DNA of 64,000 bases, taken from Streptomyces sp. 130 (GTDB taxonomy: Bacteria > Actinomycetota > Actinomycetes > Streptomycetales > Streptomycetaceae). The stretch is taken from NCBI RefSeq assembly GCF_007096885.1, contig NZ_VJNO01000019.1, positions 1 to 64,000 on the forward strand, given 5' to 3'. The notes beneath the pieces are model-generated. The model made no database searches and was not told the origin of the DNA. It worked only from the letters and a program-made list of their open reading frames with translations. Below, one piece after another: positions 1-6,692 of the stretch (its first letter is position 1; each line of letters begins with the position of its first letter). The translations under genes and the position numbers were made by a program.

Positions 1-116
1 GGGGGGGGCGGGGCGGCCCCCCCCGGGGCGCGGGCGCCGGGGGGGCGGCCGCCCGGGGGGGGCGGCCGGGGGGGCGCCCCCGGCGCGCCCCCCCCGCCGG
101 GGGGGGGGGGGCCCCA
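1..116. other. G/C-only low-complexity run, probable assembly-edge artefact
   Basis: The first 116 bases contain only G and C, mostly as homopolymer runs; the first A is at 117. Normal Streptomyces sequence starts at about 117. No plausible reading frame or structure is visible. The composition looks like low-quality consensus at a contig end rather than biology. The expected position of a toxin gene partnering the antitoxin at 131-415 falls in or beyond this stretch. Confidence 0.7.
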
Positions 117-130
117 CTCCTGTGTACGGG

Positions 131-415
131 TCAGTCGTCCCGGCCGTGGTGGCCCCGGTGCTCGGCCGCGATGCCGAAGCGCTGCCGTTCGCCGGCAGCG
201 GACGGGGCGGAGCCGATCGGGGAGACCGAGCTGATCACGTGCTCCTGCTCCGCCGCCTCCGCCTTCTCGATTCGTTCGAGGTCAGCGGCCGATACGAGGG
301 CGACGAGCGGTTTGCCGTGCCGCGTGACGACCACGCGCTCGCCGCCGTAGACGACTCGGTTGATCAGTTCGGCGAGTTCAGCCCGGGCTTGCGTCACCGG
401 AATCTCGTAAGCCAT
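131..415 (-). CDS. Type II antitoxin, Phd/YefM family
   Basis: This 94-residue protein starts MAYEIPVTQARAEL and has the Phd/YefM pattern: an N-terminal strand followed by ARAELAELINRV, then GERVVVTRHGKPLVALVS, the DNA-binding and dimerisation core. The acidic, low-complexity C-terminal tail is where such antitoxins bind their toxin. Family members bind a palindromic operator and repress their own operon, and usually precede a RelE/Doc-type toxin. No toxin can be seen because the downstream side runs into the G/C-only run at the window edge. ATG at 415-413 is preferred because a -10-like TATGAT lies at 427-422, which would give a leaderless transcript. Confidence 0.85.
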   Translation of the reverse strand: MAYEIPVTQARAELAELINRVVYGGERVVVTRHGKPLVALVSAADLERIEKAEAAEQEHVISSVSPIGSAPSAAGERQRFGIAAEHRGHHGRDD

Positions 416-433
416 GCTCCCATCATAACCTTC

Positions 434-448
434 TGTACGTCCTGTACA
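434..448. promoter_or_regulatory. Palindromic operator upstream of the antitoxin
   Basis: TGTACGTCCTGTACA is a perfect inverted repeat with TGTAC/GTACA arms and a 5-nt spacer. It sits just upstream of the TATGAT -10-like box at 427-422, about where the -35 region should be. This fits autoregulation by the Phd/YefM protein encoded at 131-415; the assignment is inference. Confidence 0.6.
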
Positions 449-511
449 TTTTTTACGGAAGCGTGGGCGGGGGCCCCGCGGCGCCCGCGCGACCGGAGGA
501 GAGGCACAGCC

Positions 512-1144
512 GTGTACCGTCCCGTCGCCCGTCACGTCCTGCCCGAGTTCACCGAACGGACCTCCCAGGGGTCCCGGACCCTCGACCCGTACTCCAAGCT
601 GCTCGCCGAGCGCGTCGTGTTCCTCGGCACCGACCTCGACGAGACGGCGGCCAACGACCTGGTCGCCCAGTTGATGTACTTGGAGCACGACGCGCCGGAC
701 CGGCCCGTCTCGCTGTACATCAACTCGCCGGGCGGCTCGTTCGGCGCGATGACGACCCTGTACGACACGATGCACTTCCTCAGCTGCGAGGTGGAGACCT
801 ACTGCCTGGGCCGGGCGGGGGCCGGGGCGGCGGTGCTGCTCGCCGCGGGCGCCCCCGGCCGGCGGCACATGCTGCCCGGCGCGAAGGTGGTCGTGAGCCA
901 GCCCGCACTGGACGAGCCGGTCCAGGGGCAGCCCTCCGACCTGGAGATCGAGGCGCGGGAACTGGCCCGGATGCGCGGGACCATGACCGGCATGCTGGCC
1001 CGGCACACGGGGCGTTCGGTCCAGCAGGTCACCGAGGACACCGAGCGCGACCTCGTCCTCGACGCGGCGGGGGCCCTGGCGTACGGGCTGGTGGACCACA
1101 TCGTGCGCAGCCGCGTCCCGGTGCCGCCGCGGTCCGGGTGGTGA
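512..1144 (+). CDS. ClpP-family protein lacking catalytic Ser and His (probable pseudo-protease)
   Basis: The 210-residue product has the ClpP fold signature (SLYINSPGGS at 67-76, LAAGAPGRRHMLPGA at about 110-124, DTERD at 176-180) and the usual length. The catalytic motif normally read as G-x-A-A-S is here GRAGA (100-104), with Ala104 in place of serine. The MIHQP block reads VVSQP (127-131), with Ser129 in place of histidine. The acidic residue Asp180 is kept. It is therefore likely a structural or regulatory subunit that would need an active ClpP partner. The GTG start at 512 has GGAGGA at 495-500. The next gene starts 8 nt after the stop. Confidence 0.85.
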   Translation: MYRPVARHVLPEFTERTSQGSRTLDPYSKLLAERVVFLGTDLDETAANDLVAQLMYLEHDAPDRPVSLYINSPGGSFGAMTTLYDTMHFLSCEVETYCLGRAGAGAAVLLAAGAPGRRHMLPGAKVVVSQPALDEPVQGQPSDLEIEARELARMRGTMTGMLARHTGRSVQQVTEDTERDLVLDAAGALAYGLVDHIVRSRVPVPPRSGW

Positions 1145-1151
1145 ACCGGCT

Positions 1152-1460
1152 GTGCAGCCACCGGAGTTCTCGCCACTGCCCGCCCTGACCCGGGCGGAGG
1201 CCGAGTTCGTCGACCGCTATCTGCGGGTGGTCGACCAGGTGGGCCGGATCAACCCGGCGCACGGCGACGACACCTATACGGCCCTGCGCGCGGCTCAGGC
1301 GCTCGCCTCGTACGCGGCGGAGCTGCGGGACGCCCTCGCGCTGATGCACCGGCGCGGCGAAACGCGTGTCCACAGCGCCACGTTGACCCGCGCGCTGCGG
1401 GCGCTGGACGGCGAGCGGCGGGCGGCCCGGGTCGCCCTGCCGCCGGCTCCGCCGGGCTGA
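1152..1460 (+). CDS. Conserved-looking small protein of unknown function
   Basis: This 102-residue protein begins at GTG 1152, 8 nt after the ClpP-like stop, so the two genes are probably co-transcribed and perhaps translationally coupled. It is helical and rich in Ala and Arg, with no signal peptide or membrane segment. I do not recognise a domain. Third-position GC bias fits coding. A role with the ClpP-like protein is only inferred from adjacency. Confidence 0.55.
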   Translation: MQPPEFSPLPALTRAEAEFVDRYLRVVDQVGRINPAHGDDTYTALRAAQALASYAAELRDALALMHRRGETRVHSATLTRALRALDGERRAARVALPPAPPG

Positions 1461-1504
1461 GACACCGTAGGTCACCGACACGCCCGAGGAGCGCGCGGAA
1501 ATTG

Positions 1505-1543
1505 CTCGCTCGTTCGGCGTAGGCGTTCCCTCTCACGAGCGAG
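1505..1543 (+). terminator. Possible terminator hairpin after the clpP-like pair
   Basis: CTCGCTCGT (1505-1513) and ACGAGCGAG (1535-1543) are perfect 9-bp arms around a 21-nt loop, 45 nt after the preceding stop, with a T-rich stretch (TTTGCCTTTT) at 1551-1560. The long loop weakens the call. Confidence 0.4.
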
Positions 1544-1799
1544 GGACCGATTTGCCTTTTCCCGATGCACGGGGGGCGGATTCCTTCGCGACACCGCTGG
1601 TACGGCCGTGGCCGGCGACGGCGGGCGGACCGCCGTACGGGTGCCGGTCCACCTGAACGGGCCATCCGCGGCCGAATTCACCGATGGCTGTTCCGGCTCG
1701 GAAATCCGGCACGAGGTGAGTCAAGATCCGTGGGACGACAAGCCCCCGCCACCGCGGCGGGGCGGTCCGGGCGGACGCCGAGTCCTGCCGCCGCGCGGA

Positions 1800-1950
1800 T
1801 GACTGGTCGACAGGAGTGGATCGGCAGGAGTGGAGGACCCGAGCACTACGGGACCGCCGGACCTCCGGTTGTCCCTCGGGGTGAAGCCGCCGCGCGCGGC
1901 CGGGCAACTTCGCCAGCCCGAACCCGACAGGTCATCCTTCACAGGCGGCT
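1800..1950 (+). ncRNA. Probable c-di-AMP (ydaO/yuaA) riboswitch
   Basis: The leader of the NlpC/P60 gene contains conserved blocks of the ydaO/yuaA class as remembered for actinobacteria: CGGGGTGAAGCCGC at about 1877-1890 and CCCGAACCCGACAGGT at about 1917-1932, followed by an AGGCGG element closing near 1948. In Streptomyces this riboswitch precedes cell-wall hydrolase genes such as rpfA and NlpC/P60 genes and lowers their expression when c-di-AMP is high. The 5' boundary is approximate. The rest of 1461-1799 shows no gene I can support. Confidence 0.75.
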
Positions 1951-1965
1951 GACGAAGGGTTGCGC

Positions 1966-2439
1966 ATGAGTGCGCAGGTTCATGTCCCGTCTCTGCTCGC
2001 CCGGGCCACCACGGCCTCGGTCATGACTCTCGCCGCCGTCGGCGGCACGCTGTGCGTGCCGGGAGCCGCCCCCGAGGCGCAGGCGGCCGGCCACGCGATG
2101 AAGGCCCTGAAGATCGCGGCGTCGAAGAAGGGGGCGCCCTACCGCTGGGGCGCCACCGGGCCCAGCAGCTTCGACTGTTCGGGGCTGACGCTCTACTCGT
2201 TCAAGAAGGCCGGCAGGGCGCTCCCCCGGACGGCCCAGCAGCAGTACAACCGGACCAGGCACATCTCGGCGTCCCAGCGCCAACGAGGTGACCTGGTCTT
2301 CTTCCATTCCGGGCGCAGCGTCTACCACGTGGGCATCTACGCCGGCGGCGGGAAGATCTGGCACTCGCCGAAGACCGGCGCCGTGGTCCGCCTGGAGAAG
2401 ATCTGGACCAGGAGCGTCTACTACGGCAGGGTCGCCTGA
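1966..2439 (+). CDS. Secreted NlpC/P60 cell-wall hydrolase
   Basis: The 157-residue precursor has a signal peptide (about 1-41, ending AQAAG) and a single NlpC/P60 domain. The catalytic residues are visible: Cys71 in FDCSGLT, His121 in HVGIYAGGG and His133 in IWHSP. This family cleaves the gamma-D-Glu/diamino-acid bond or nearby bonds in peptidoglycan stem peptides. It has no LysM or coiled-coil wall-binding region, so it is a minimal enzyme. ATG 1966 is chosen over an upstream TTG at 1960 because GAAGGG lies at the right distance. The probable c-di-AMP riboswitch just upstream supports a role in wall remodelling during growth or sporulation. Confidence 0.9.
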   Translation: MSAQVHVPSLLARATTASVMTLAAVGGTLCVPGAAPEAQAAGHAMKALKIAASKKGAPYRWGATGPSSFDCSGLTLYSFKKAGRALPRTAQQQYNRTRHISASQRQRGDLVFFHSGRSVYHVGIYAGGGKIWHSPKTGAVVRLEKIWTRSVYYGRVA

Positions 2440-2454
2440 CCCGGGCCCGTCAGG
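2435..2454. terminator. Short hairpin spanning two convergent stop codons
   Basis: CCTGAC (2435-2440) and GTCAGG (2449-2454) enclose a GC-rich 8-nt loop. The stem contains the stop of the NlpC gene and the stop of the opposing HATPase gene, so it may serve both strands. Confidence 0.45.
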
Positions 2455-2881
2455 GCCGGAAGGGGACCTGCCACGGGAGCGCCACCCAGACGGTCTTGCC
2501 GCCGTCGGCGGTGGGGGTGACGGTCAGCCGGCCGCCCTGCTCCTTGGCGAGCGAGCGGATGATGACCATGCCCCGGCCGTTGTCCTGCTGGACCGCGGCG
2601 GGCAGCCGCCGGGGCCGGCGCGGATGGCTGTCCGTCACACCGACGCGCAGCTCCTCGTCGCGCTCCAGCCGCACCTCGACGGTGAAGGTGGGTGACTGCC
2701 CGAAGGTGTGCAGCACGGCGTTGGTGGCCAGCTCCGAGAGGATGAGGCGGACGGTGTCGGCCGCCTCCGCGTCCTCGGGCAGGCCCCATTCCGTGAGCAC
2801 CCGGGCGACGAACCTCCGGGCCGTGGAGACCGAGACCGGCTCGCTCGGCAGGGTGACACGTGCTTCCTGATGGTCTGCCAT
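2450..2881 (-). CDS. RsbW/SpoIIAB-like HATPase (serine kinase-type regulator)
   Basis: The 143-residue protein is a stand-alone GHKL ATPase: the N box reads LILSELATNAVLHT and the G1 region DNGRGMVIIRSLAKEQG. Streptomyces has many such anti-sigma-like proteins, and one type is a standard member of WhiJ-like loci beside an XRE-DUF5753 protein and a DUF397 protein, as seen here. The gene is divergent from the XRE gene. ATG at 2881-2879 is preferred over the upstream GTG because AAAGGGA lies about 9 nt before it. The target (a sigma factor or the adjacent XRE protein) is unknown. Confidence 0.85.
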   Translation of the reverse strand: MADHQEARVTLPSEPVSVSTARRFVARVLTEWGLPEDAEAADTVRLILSELATNAVLHTFGQSPTFTVEVRLERDEELRVGVTDSHPRRPRRLPAAVQQDNGRGMVIIRSLAKEQGGRLTVTPTADGGKTVWVALPWQVPFRP

Positions 2882-3086
2882 GGCGAGCCGTCCCTTTCCC
2901 ACCCGTCACCGGCCCGGCGAGCGGTCCGGTTGTGCTTCGCGCCAGATTGCCACCGATGCTGCCCTCCGTGGCGGCGATCCACCAAGATGTGCATATATCT
3001 GTCGCTCAAACCGGTGAACTCTCCCCGCCCGGGCCCGCTCCGGCGTCAGACTGTCTGCTCGTCGGGCAGCGGGAGGGAGCCATCGG

Positions 3087-3947
3087 ATGCAGCACGGCCC
3101 TGCGGTACGGCGCCGCAAACTGGGAGAGGAGCTGCGGCGCCTGCGTCACGCGTCGGGTCTCACGAGCCGGGAGGCAGCGGTGCTGCTCGGCTGGCACCAG
3201 TCGAAGGTGAGCCGGATCGAGACAGGTGTGAGCGGGGTGCGGCCGGATGACGTGAACCGGCTCCTCGACGCGTACGGCATGGACGATCCGAAGCTCCGCG
3301 AGGTCCTCGGCGCGCTCGCCGGGGCGGCGGGCGGGGGCGGCGCCGGCTGGTGGCACGCGTACCGGGGGCTCATCCCGCCCCAGTACCGTGACTTCATCAG
3401 CCTGGAGTCGCAGGCGCGCACCGCCCGCACGCTGGAGACCTCGGTGGTTCCGGGTCTGCTGCAGACGGCCGATTACGCCCGCGCGGTGACCCGGGCCTCC
3501 CTGGACGGGCTGCCGTCCGGTCAGCTGGACTCGCTGGTGGAGGTGCGGCTGACCCGGCAGGGGGTGCTGCGGAGCGATCCTCCGCTGCGGCTGAGCGCGG
3601 TCCTGGACGAGGCGGTGCTGCGCCGGGAGGTCGGTGGCCGAAGAGTGATGCGGGAGCAGCTGCGCCATCTCGCCCGGGTGGCACAACTTCCCCATGTGCG
3701 ACTCCAGTTGCTTCCGTTCTCGGTCGGCGGCTATGTGAGCCTCACCAGTCCTTTCGTAATCTTCTCCTTTCCGACCGCTTCCGACCTTGACGTGGTCGTT
3801 CTTGACCATTTGACGAGTAGCCTCTATTTGGAACGGGAAGAAGACCTCGCGGCGTACAGCTCGGCCTTCGAGACCCTTCAGTCGCACGCGCTGTCGCCGG
3901 AGCACACGCTGGATCTGATCGCCGCGATCGACCGCGGCGACCGGTGA
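3087..3947 (+). CDS. WhiJ-like XRE regulator with DUF5753 domain
   Basis: The 286-residue protein has an N-terminal helix-turn-helix of the XRE type (LTSREAAVLLGWHQSKVSRIE, about 25-45) followed by a DUF5753 region with the family's YRDFISLESQA and VVPGLLQTADYA motifs (about 100-130). In Streptomyces these proteins pair with a small DUF397 (BldB-like) protein; WhiJ/BldB-type pairs influence development and antibiotic production, and the Scr1/Scr2 pair has been described as toxin-antitoxin-like. The DUF397 gene follows 25 nt downstream and the HATPase is divergent, completing the usual set. The ATG at 3087 is preceded by GGGAGGGAG. Confidence 0.9.
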   Translation: MQHGPAVRRRKLGEELRRLRHASGLTSREAAVLLGWHQSKVSRIETGVSGVRPDDVNRLLDAYGMDDPKLREVLGALAGAAGGGGAGWWHAYRGLIPPQYRDFISLESQARTARTLETSVVPGLLQTADYARAVTRASLDGLPSGQLDSLVEVRLTRQGVLRSDPPLRLSAVLDEAVLRREVGGRRVMREQLRHLARVAQLPHVRLQLLPFSVGGYVSLTSPFVIFSFPTASDLDVVVLDHLTSSLYLEREEDLAAYSSAFETLQSHALSPEHTLDLIAAIDRGDR

Positions 3948-3972
3948 CCCCCCACCGCCCGGAGGAAGCGCC

Positions 3973-4170
3973 ATGTCCGATCAGCCTGCCCGGCCCGCGT
4001 TACGCTGGCGAAGCAGCAGCTACAGCACGGGAATGAACAACTGCGTGGAGACCGCGCCGTCCGGGAGCGGGCGGCTGCTGGCCGTCCGCGACTCGAAGGA
4101 CGCGGCCAGGGCGCCCCTGGAGTTCTCCGCCACGGCCTGGACGTCCTTCGTCTCCGGTCTGAAACGCTGA
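3973..4170 (+). CDS. DUF397 (BldB-like) protein with a TTA codon
   Basis: The 65-residue DUF397 protein shows the family signature: WRSSSYSTGMNNCVETA, then VRDSKD and a terminal hydrophobic FSATAWTSFV helix. It is the partner of the XRE-DUF5753 protein encoded just upstream and probably shares its transcript (GGAGGAAG at 3961-3968 is its ribosome-binding site). Codon 10 (4000-4002) is TTA, so translation should depend on the bldA leucyl-tRNA, linking the locus to developmental timing. This TTA lies near the start, where it would be most limiting. Confidence 0.9.
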   Translation: MSDQPARPALRWRSSSYSTGMNNCVETAPSGSGRLLAVRDSKDAARAPLEFSATAWTSFVSGLKR

Positions 4171-4174
4171 GGCA

Positions 4175-4202
4175 TACCGCGCCTCAGCGCCGAGGCGCGG
4201 TA
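4175..4202. terminator. Bidirectional terminator hairpin between DUF397 gene and bioF
   Basis: TACCGCGCCTC (4175-4185) pairs perfectly with GAGGCGCGGTA (4192-4202) across a 6-nt loop. It overlaps the bioF stop codon (4184-4186) and follows the DUF397 stop by 4 nt, so it can end both convergent transcripts. Confidence 0.75.
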
Positions 4203-5326
4203 CGCCGCACCGTCTCCACCGCCCGCGCGATCTGCTCGTCCGTCAGGTCCGCGCGGGCGGTCAGCCGGAGCCGCGAGACACCGTCGGGGACGGACGGCGG
4301 CCGGAAGCAGCCCACCGCCGTCCCGGCCGTCCGGCAGTCGGCGGCCCAGCGCACGGCGGCGTCGGCCGAGGGCGCCCGGACCGAGACGACCGCCGCGTCC
4401 GGCCGCACCGCGCTCAGCCCGGCCGCCGCCAGCCCCTCGTACAGCGTGTCGGCGACCGTACGCGCCCTGAGCGCGCGCTCCGGTTCGCGGCGCAGCAGCC
4501 GCAGTCCGCCCAGGGCGGCGCCCACGGCGGCCGGGGCGAGTCCGGTGTCGAAGATGAACGTCCGGGCGGTGTTGACCAGGTGGTCGACGACCCGGGCCGG
4601 CCCGAGGACCGCACCGCCCTGGCTGCCCAGGGACTTGGACAGGGTGAGCGTGGCGACGACGTCCGCGTCGCCCGCGAGCCCCGCCGCGGCCGGCGCCCCC
4701 CGTCCGCCCTCCCCGAGCACCCCGAGTCCGTGCGCGTCGTCCACCAGCAGCGCGGCGCCCTCCGCCCGGCAGACGGCGGCCAGCGCGGCCAGCGGCGCTG
4801 CGTCCCCGTCCACGGAGAACACCGAGTCGGTGACGGCCAGCTTGCGGCCCCGGTGCCCGCGCAGCGACTTGCGGACGGCCTCCGGGTCGGCGTGCGGGAC
4901 GACGGCGGTCTCGGCCCGGGAGAGCCGGCAGCCGTCCACGATGGAGGCGTGGTTGCCCGCGTCCGACGCGATGAGGGCGCCGCGTCCGGTGAGCGCGGTG
5001 AGGGCCGCGAGGTTGGCGGCGTAGCCGGAGGAGAGGACGAGAGCGGCCTCGAAGCCGCAGAACGCGGCGAGTTCGCGTTCCAGCTCGGCGTGCAGCGCGG
5101 TCGAGCCGGTGACCAGGCGGGAGCCGGTCGCCCCGCCGCCCCAGCGGCGCGCCGCGTCCGCCGCCGCGGAGGTCACCTCCGGGTGCCGGGTGAGGCCGAG
5201 GTAGTCGTTGCTCGCCAGGTCCAGGAGCTCGGCGTCGGCCTCGCGGGGCCGCAGCCGGCGGACGAGCCCCGCGTCCGCGCGCCGGCGCGCCTCGTCGTCG
5301 ATCCAGTCGAACGGGGTGACGGGCAT
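4184..5326 (-). CDS. bioF: 8-amino-7-oxononanoate synthase BioF
   Basis: The 380-residue PLP enzyme belongs to the alpha-oxoamine synthase family; BioF condenses pimeloyl-ACP or pimeloyl-CoA with L-alanine in biotin synthesis. Visible features are ASNDYLGLTRHP near the N-terminus, GSRLVTGST, the VDDAHGLGVLG block with the PLP-binding Asp and His, and LTLSKSLGSQGG with the Schiff-base lysine. Divergence from bioBAD, with a 142-bp gap, supports BioF over other family members. Start ATG 5326-5324 is favoured by AAAAGGGAC just upstream; an earlier in-frame start would add 9 residues. Unusually, bioF is not in the same operon as the other bio genes. Confidence 0.93.
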   Translation of the reverse strand: MPVTPFDWIDDEARRRADAGLVRRLRPREADAELLDLASNDYLGLTRHPEVTSAAADAARRWGGGATGSRLVTGSTALHAELERELAAFCGFEAALVLSSGYAANLAALTALTGRGALIASDAGNHASIVDGCRLSRAETAVVPHADPEAVRKSLRGHRGRKLAVTDSVFSVDGDAAPLAALAAVCRAEGAALLVDDAHGLGVLGEGGRGAPAAAGLAGDADVVATLTLSKSLGSQGGAVLGPARVVDHLVNTARTFIFDTGLAPAAVGAALGGLRLLRREPERALRARTVADTLYEGLAAAGLSAVRPDAAVVSVRAPSADAAVRWAADCRTAGTAVGCFRPPSVPDGVSRLRLTARADLTDEQIARAVETVRRTAPRR

Positions 5327-5468
5327 GGGCGGTCCCTTTTGTAGGCAGCTCACAGACCCTAACCGGGCTCATGCCGGGACACGGTGTGGCGATACACACA
5401 CCCCGCGTCAGCTCTGTTGTCCGGTTCCTCCTTGGCTCCGGGCGGTGCGGTGCGTCAGGATCATCGCC

Positions 5469-6692
5469 ATGGACCTCCTGAACACGCTGGTGGACAAGGG
5501 GCTGCGGCGCGAGCTGCCGACCCGTGAAGAAGCGCTCGCCGTACTGGCGACCCCGGACGACGAACTGCTCGACGTGGTGGCCGCGGCCGGCAAGGTGCGC
5601 CGTCAGTGGTTCGGGCGGCGGGTGAAACTGAACTATCTGGTCAATCTGAAGTCCGGGCTCTGCCCCGAGGACTGCTCGTACTGCTCGCAACGGCTCGGCT
5701 CCAAGGCCGAGATCCTCAAGTACACCTGGCTGAAGCCGGAGGAGGCGTCGAAGGCGGCGGCGGCCGGGGTGGCCGGCGGCGCCAAGCGCGTCTGCCTGGT
5801 GGCCAGCGGCCGGGGGCCGACGGACCGGGACGTCGACCGGGTCTCGCAGACCATCGAGGCCATCAAGGAGCAGCACGAGGACGTCGAGGTGTGCGCCTGC
5901 CTCGGTCTGCTCTCCGACGGGCAGGCCGACCGGCTGCGTTCGGCCGGCGCCGACGCGTACAACCACAACCTCAACACCTCCGAGGGGACCTACGGGGAGA
6001 TCACGACCACCCACACCTACGCCGACCGCGTGGACACGGTGCGGCAGGCGCAGGCCGCCGGCCTCTCCGCGTGCTCGGGTCTGATCGCGGGCATGGGCGA
6101 GAGCGACGCCGATCTGGTCGACGTGGTCTTCTCGCTGCGCGAGCTGGACCCGGACTCGGTGCCGGTCAACTTCCTGATCCCGTTCGAGGGGACGCCGCTC
6201 GCCGAGGAGTGGAACCTCACGCCGCAGCGCTGTCTGCGCATCCTCGCGATGGTGCGGTTCGTCTGCCCGGACGTGGAGGTGCGGCTCGCGGGCGGGCGCG
6301 AGGTCCATCTGCGCTCGATGCAGCCGCTCGCGCTGCACCTGGTCAACTCCATCTTCCTGGGCGACTACCTGACCAGTGAGGGCCAGGCCGGACAGGCGGA
6401 CCTGGACATGATCGCGGACGCCGGTTTCGAGGTCGAGGGCGCAGGTACGACGACGCTCCCCCGGCACCGCGCGGACGCGGCGGCCGGCTGCGGTTCGCAC
6501 GCGGGCGGAGGCTGTGCCTCCGAGGCCGGGGGCCGCGGACCGCACGCGGGCGGCGGCTGCGGGCCGTGCGGGGACGGCGCCGGGGCGGAGCCCGTAGCCG
6601 CCGCCGAGGTGCCGCGAACGCCGGGCGCCCGTACGGATCTGGTGGCGGTCCGCCGCCGTGGCGCGGGCACGGACCTCGCCCCCAATGCCTGA
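5469..6692 (+). CDS. bioB: Biotin synthase BioB with Cys/His/Gly-rich C-terminal tail
   Basis: The 407-residue radical-SAM enzyme converts dethiobiotin to biotin. The cluster motif CPEDCSYC (Cys65, 69, 72) is intact, followed by YNHNLNTSEGTY and LIPFEGTP typical of BioB. After about residue 337 a tail of some 70 residues, absent from E. coli-type BioB, carries two HAGGGC repeats and a CGPC pair (Cys341, 349, 364, 367; His344, 359). It could bind metal or an Fe-S cluster, perhaps doing in cis what small BioB auxiliary proteins do in other actinobacteria; that is inference. ATG 5469 has AGGA 8 nt before it. The gene overlaps bioA by 8 nt. Confidence 0.95.
   Translation: MDLLNTLVDKGLRRELPTREEALAVLATPDDELLDVVAAAGKVRRQWFGRRVKLNYLVNLKSGLCPEDCSYCSQRLGSKAEILKYTWLKPEEASKAAAAGVAGGAKRVCLVASGRGPTDRDVDRVSQTIEAIKEQHEDVEVCACLGLLSDGQADRLRSAGADAYNHNLNTSEGTYGEITTTHTYADRVDTVRQAQAAGLSACSGLIAGMGESDADLVDVVFSLRELDPDSVPVNFLIPFEGTPLAEEWNLTPQRCLRILAMVRFVCPDVEVRLAGGREVHLRSMQPLALHLVNSIFLGDYLTSEGQAGQADLDMIADAGFEVEGAGTTTLPRHRADAAAGCGSHAGGGCASEAGGRGPHAGGGCGPCGDGAGAEPVAAAEVPRTPGARTDLVAVRRRGAGTDLAPNA

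Noticed and set aside
1565..1969. Open frame of 134 codons in the NlpC leader
   Set aside because: It covers the conserved riboswitch blocks, has no ribosome-binding site and unusual amino-acid composition.
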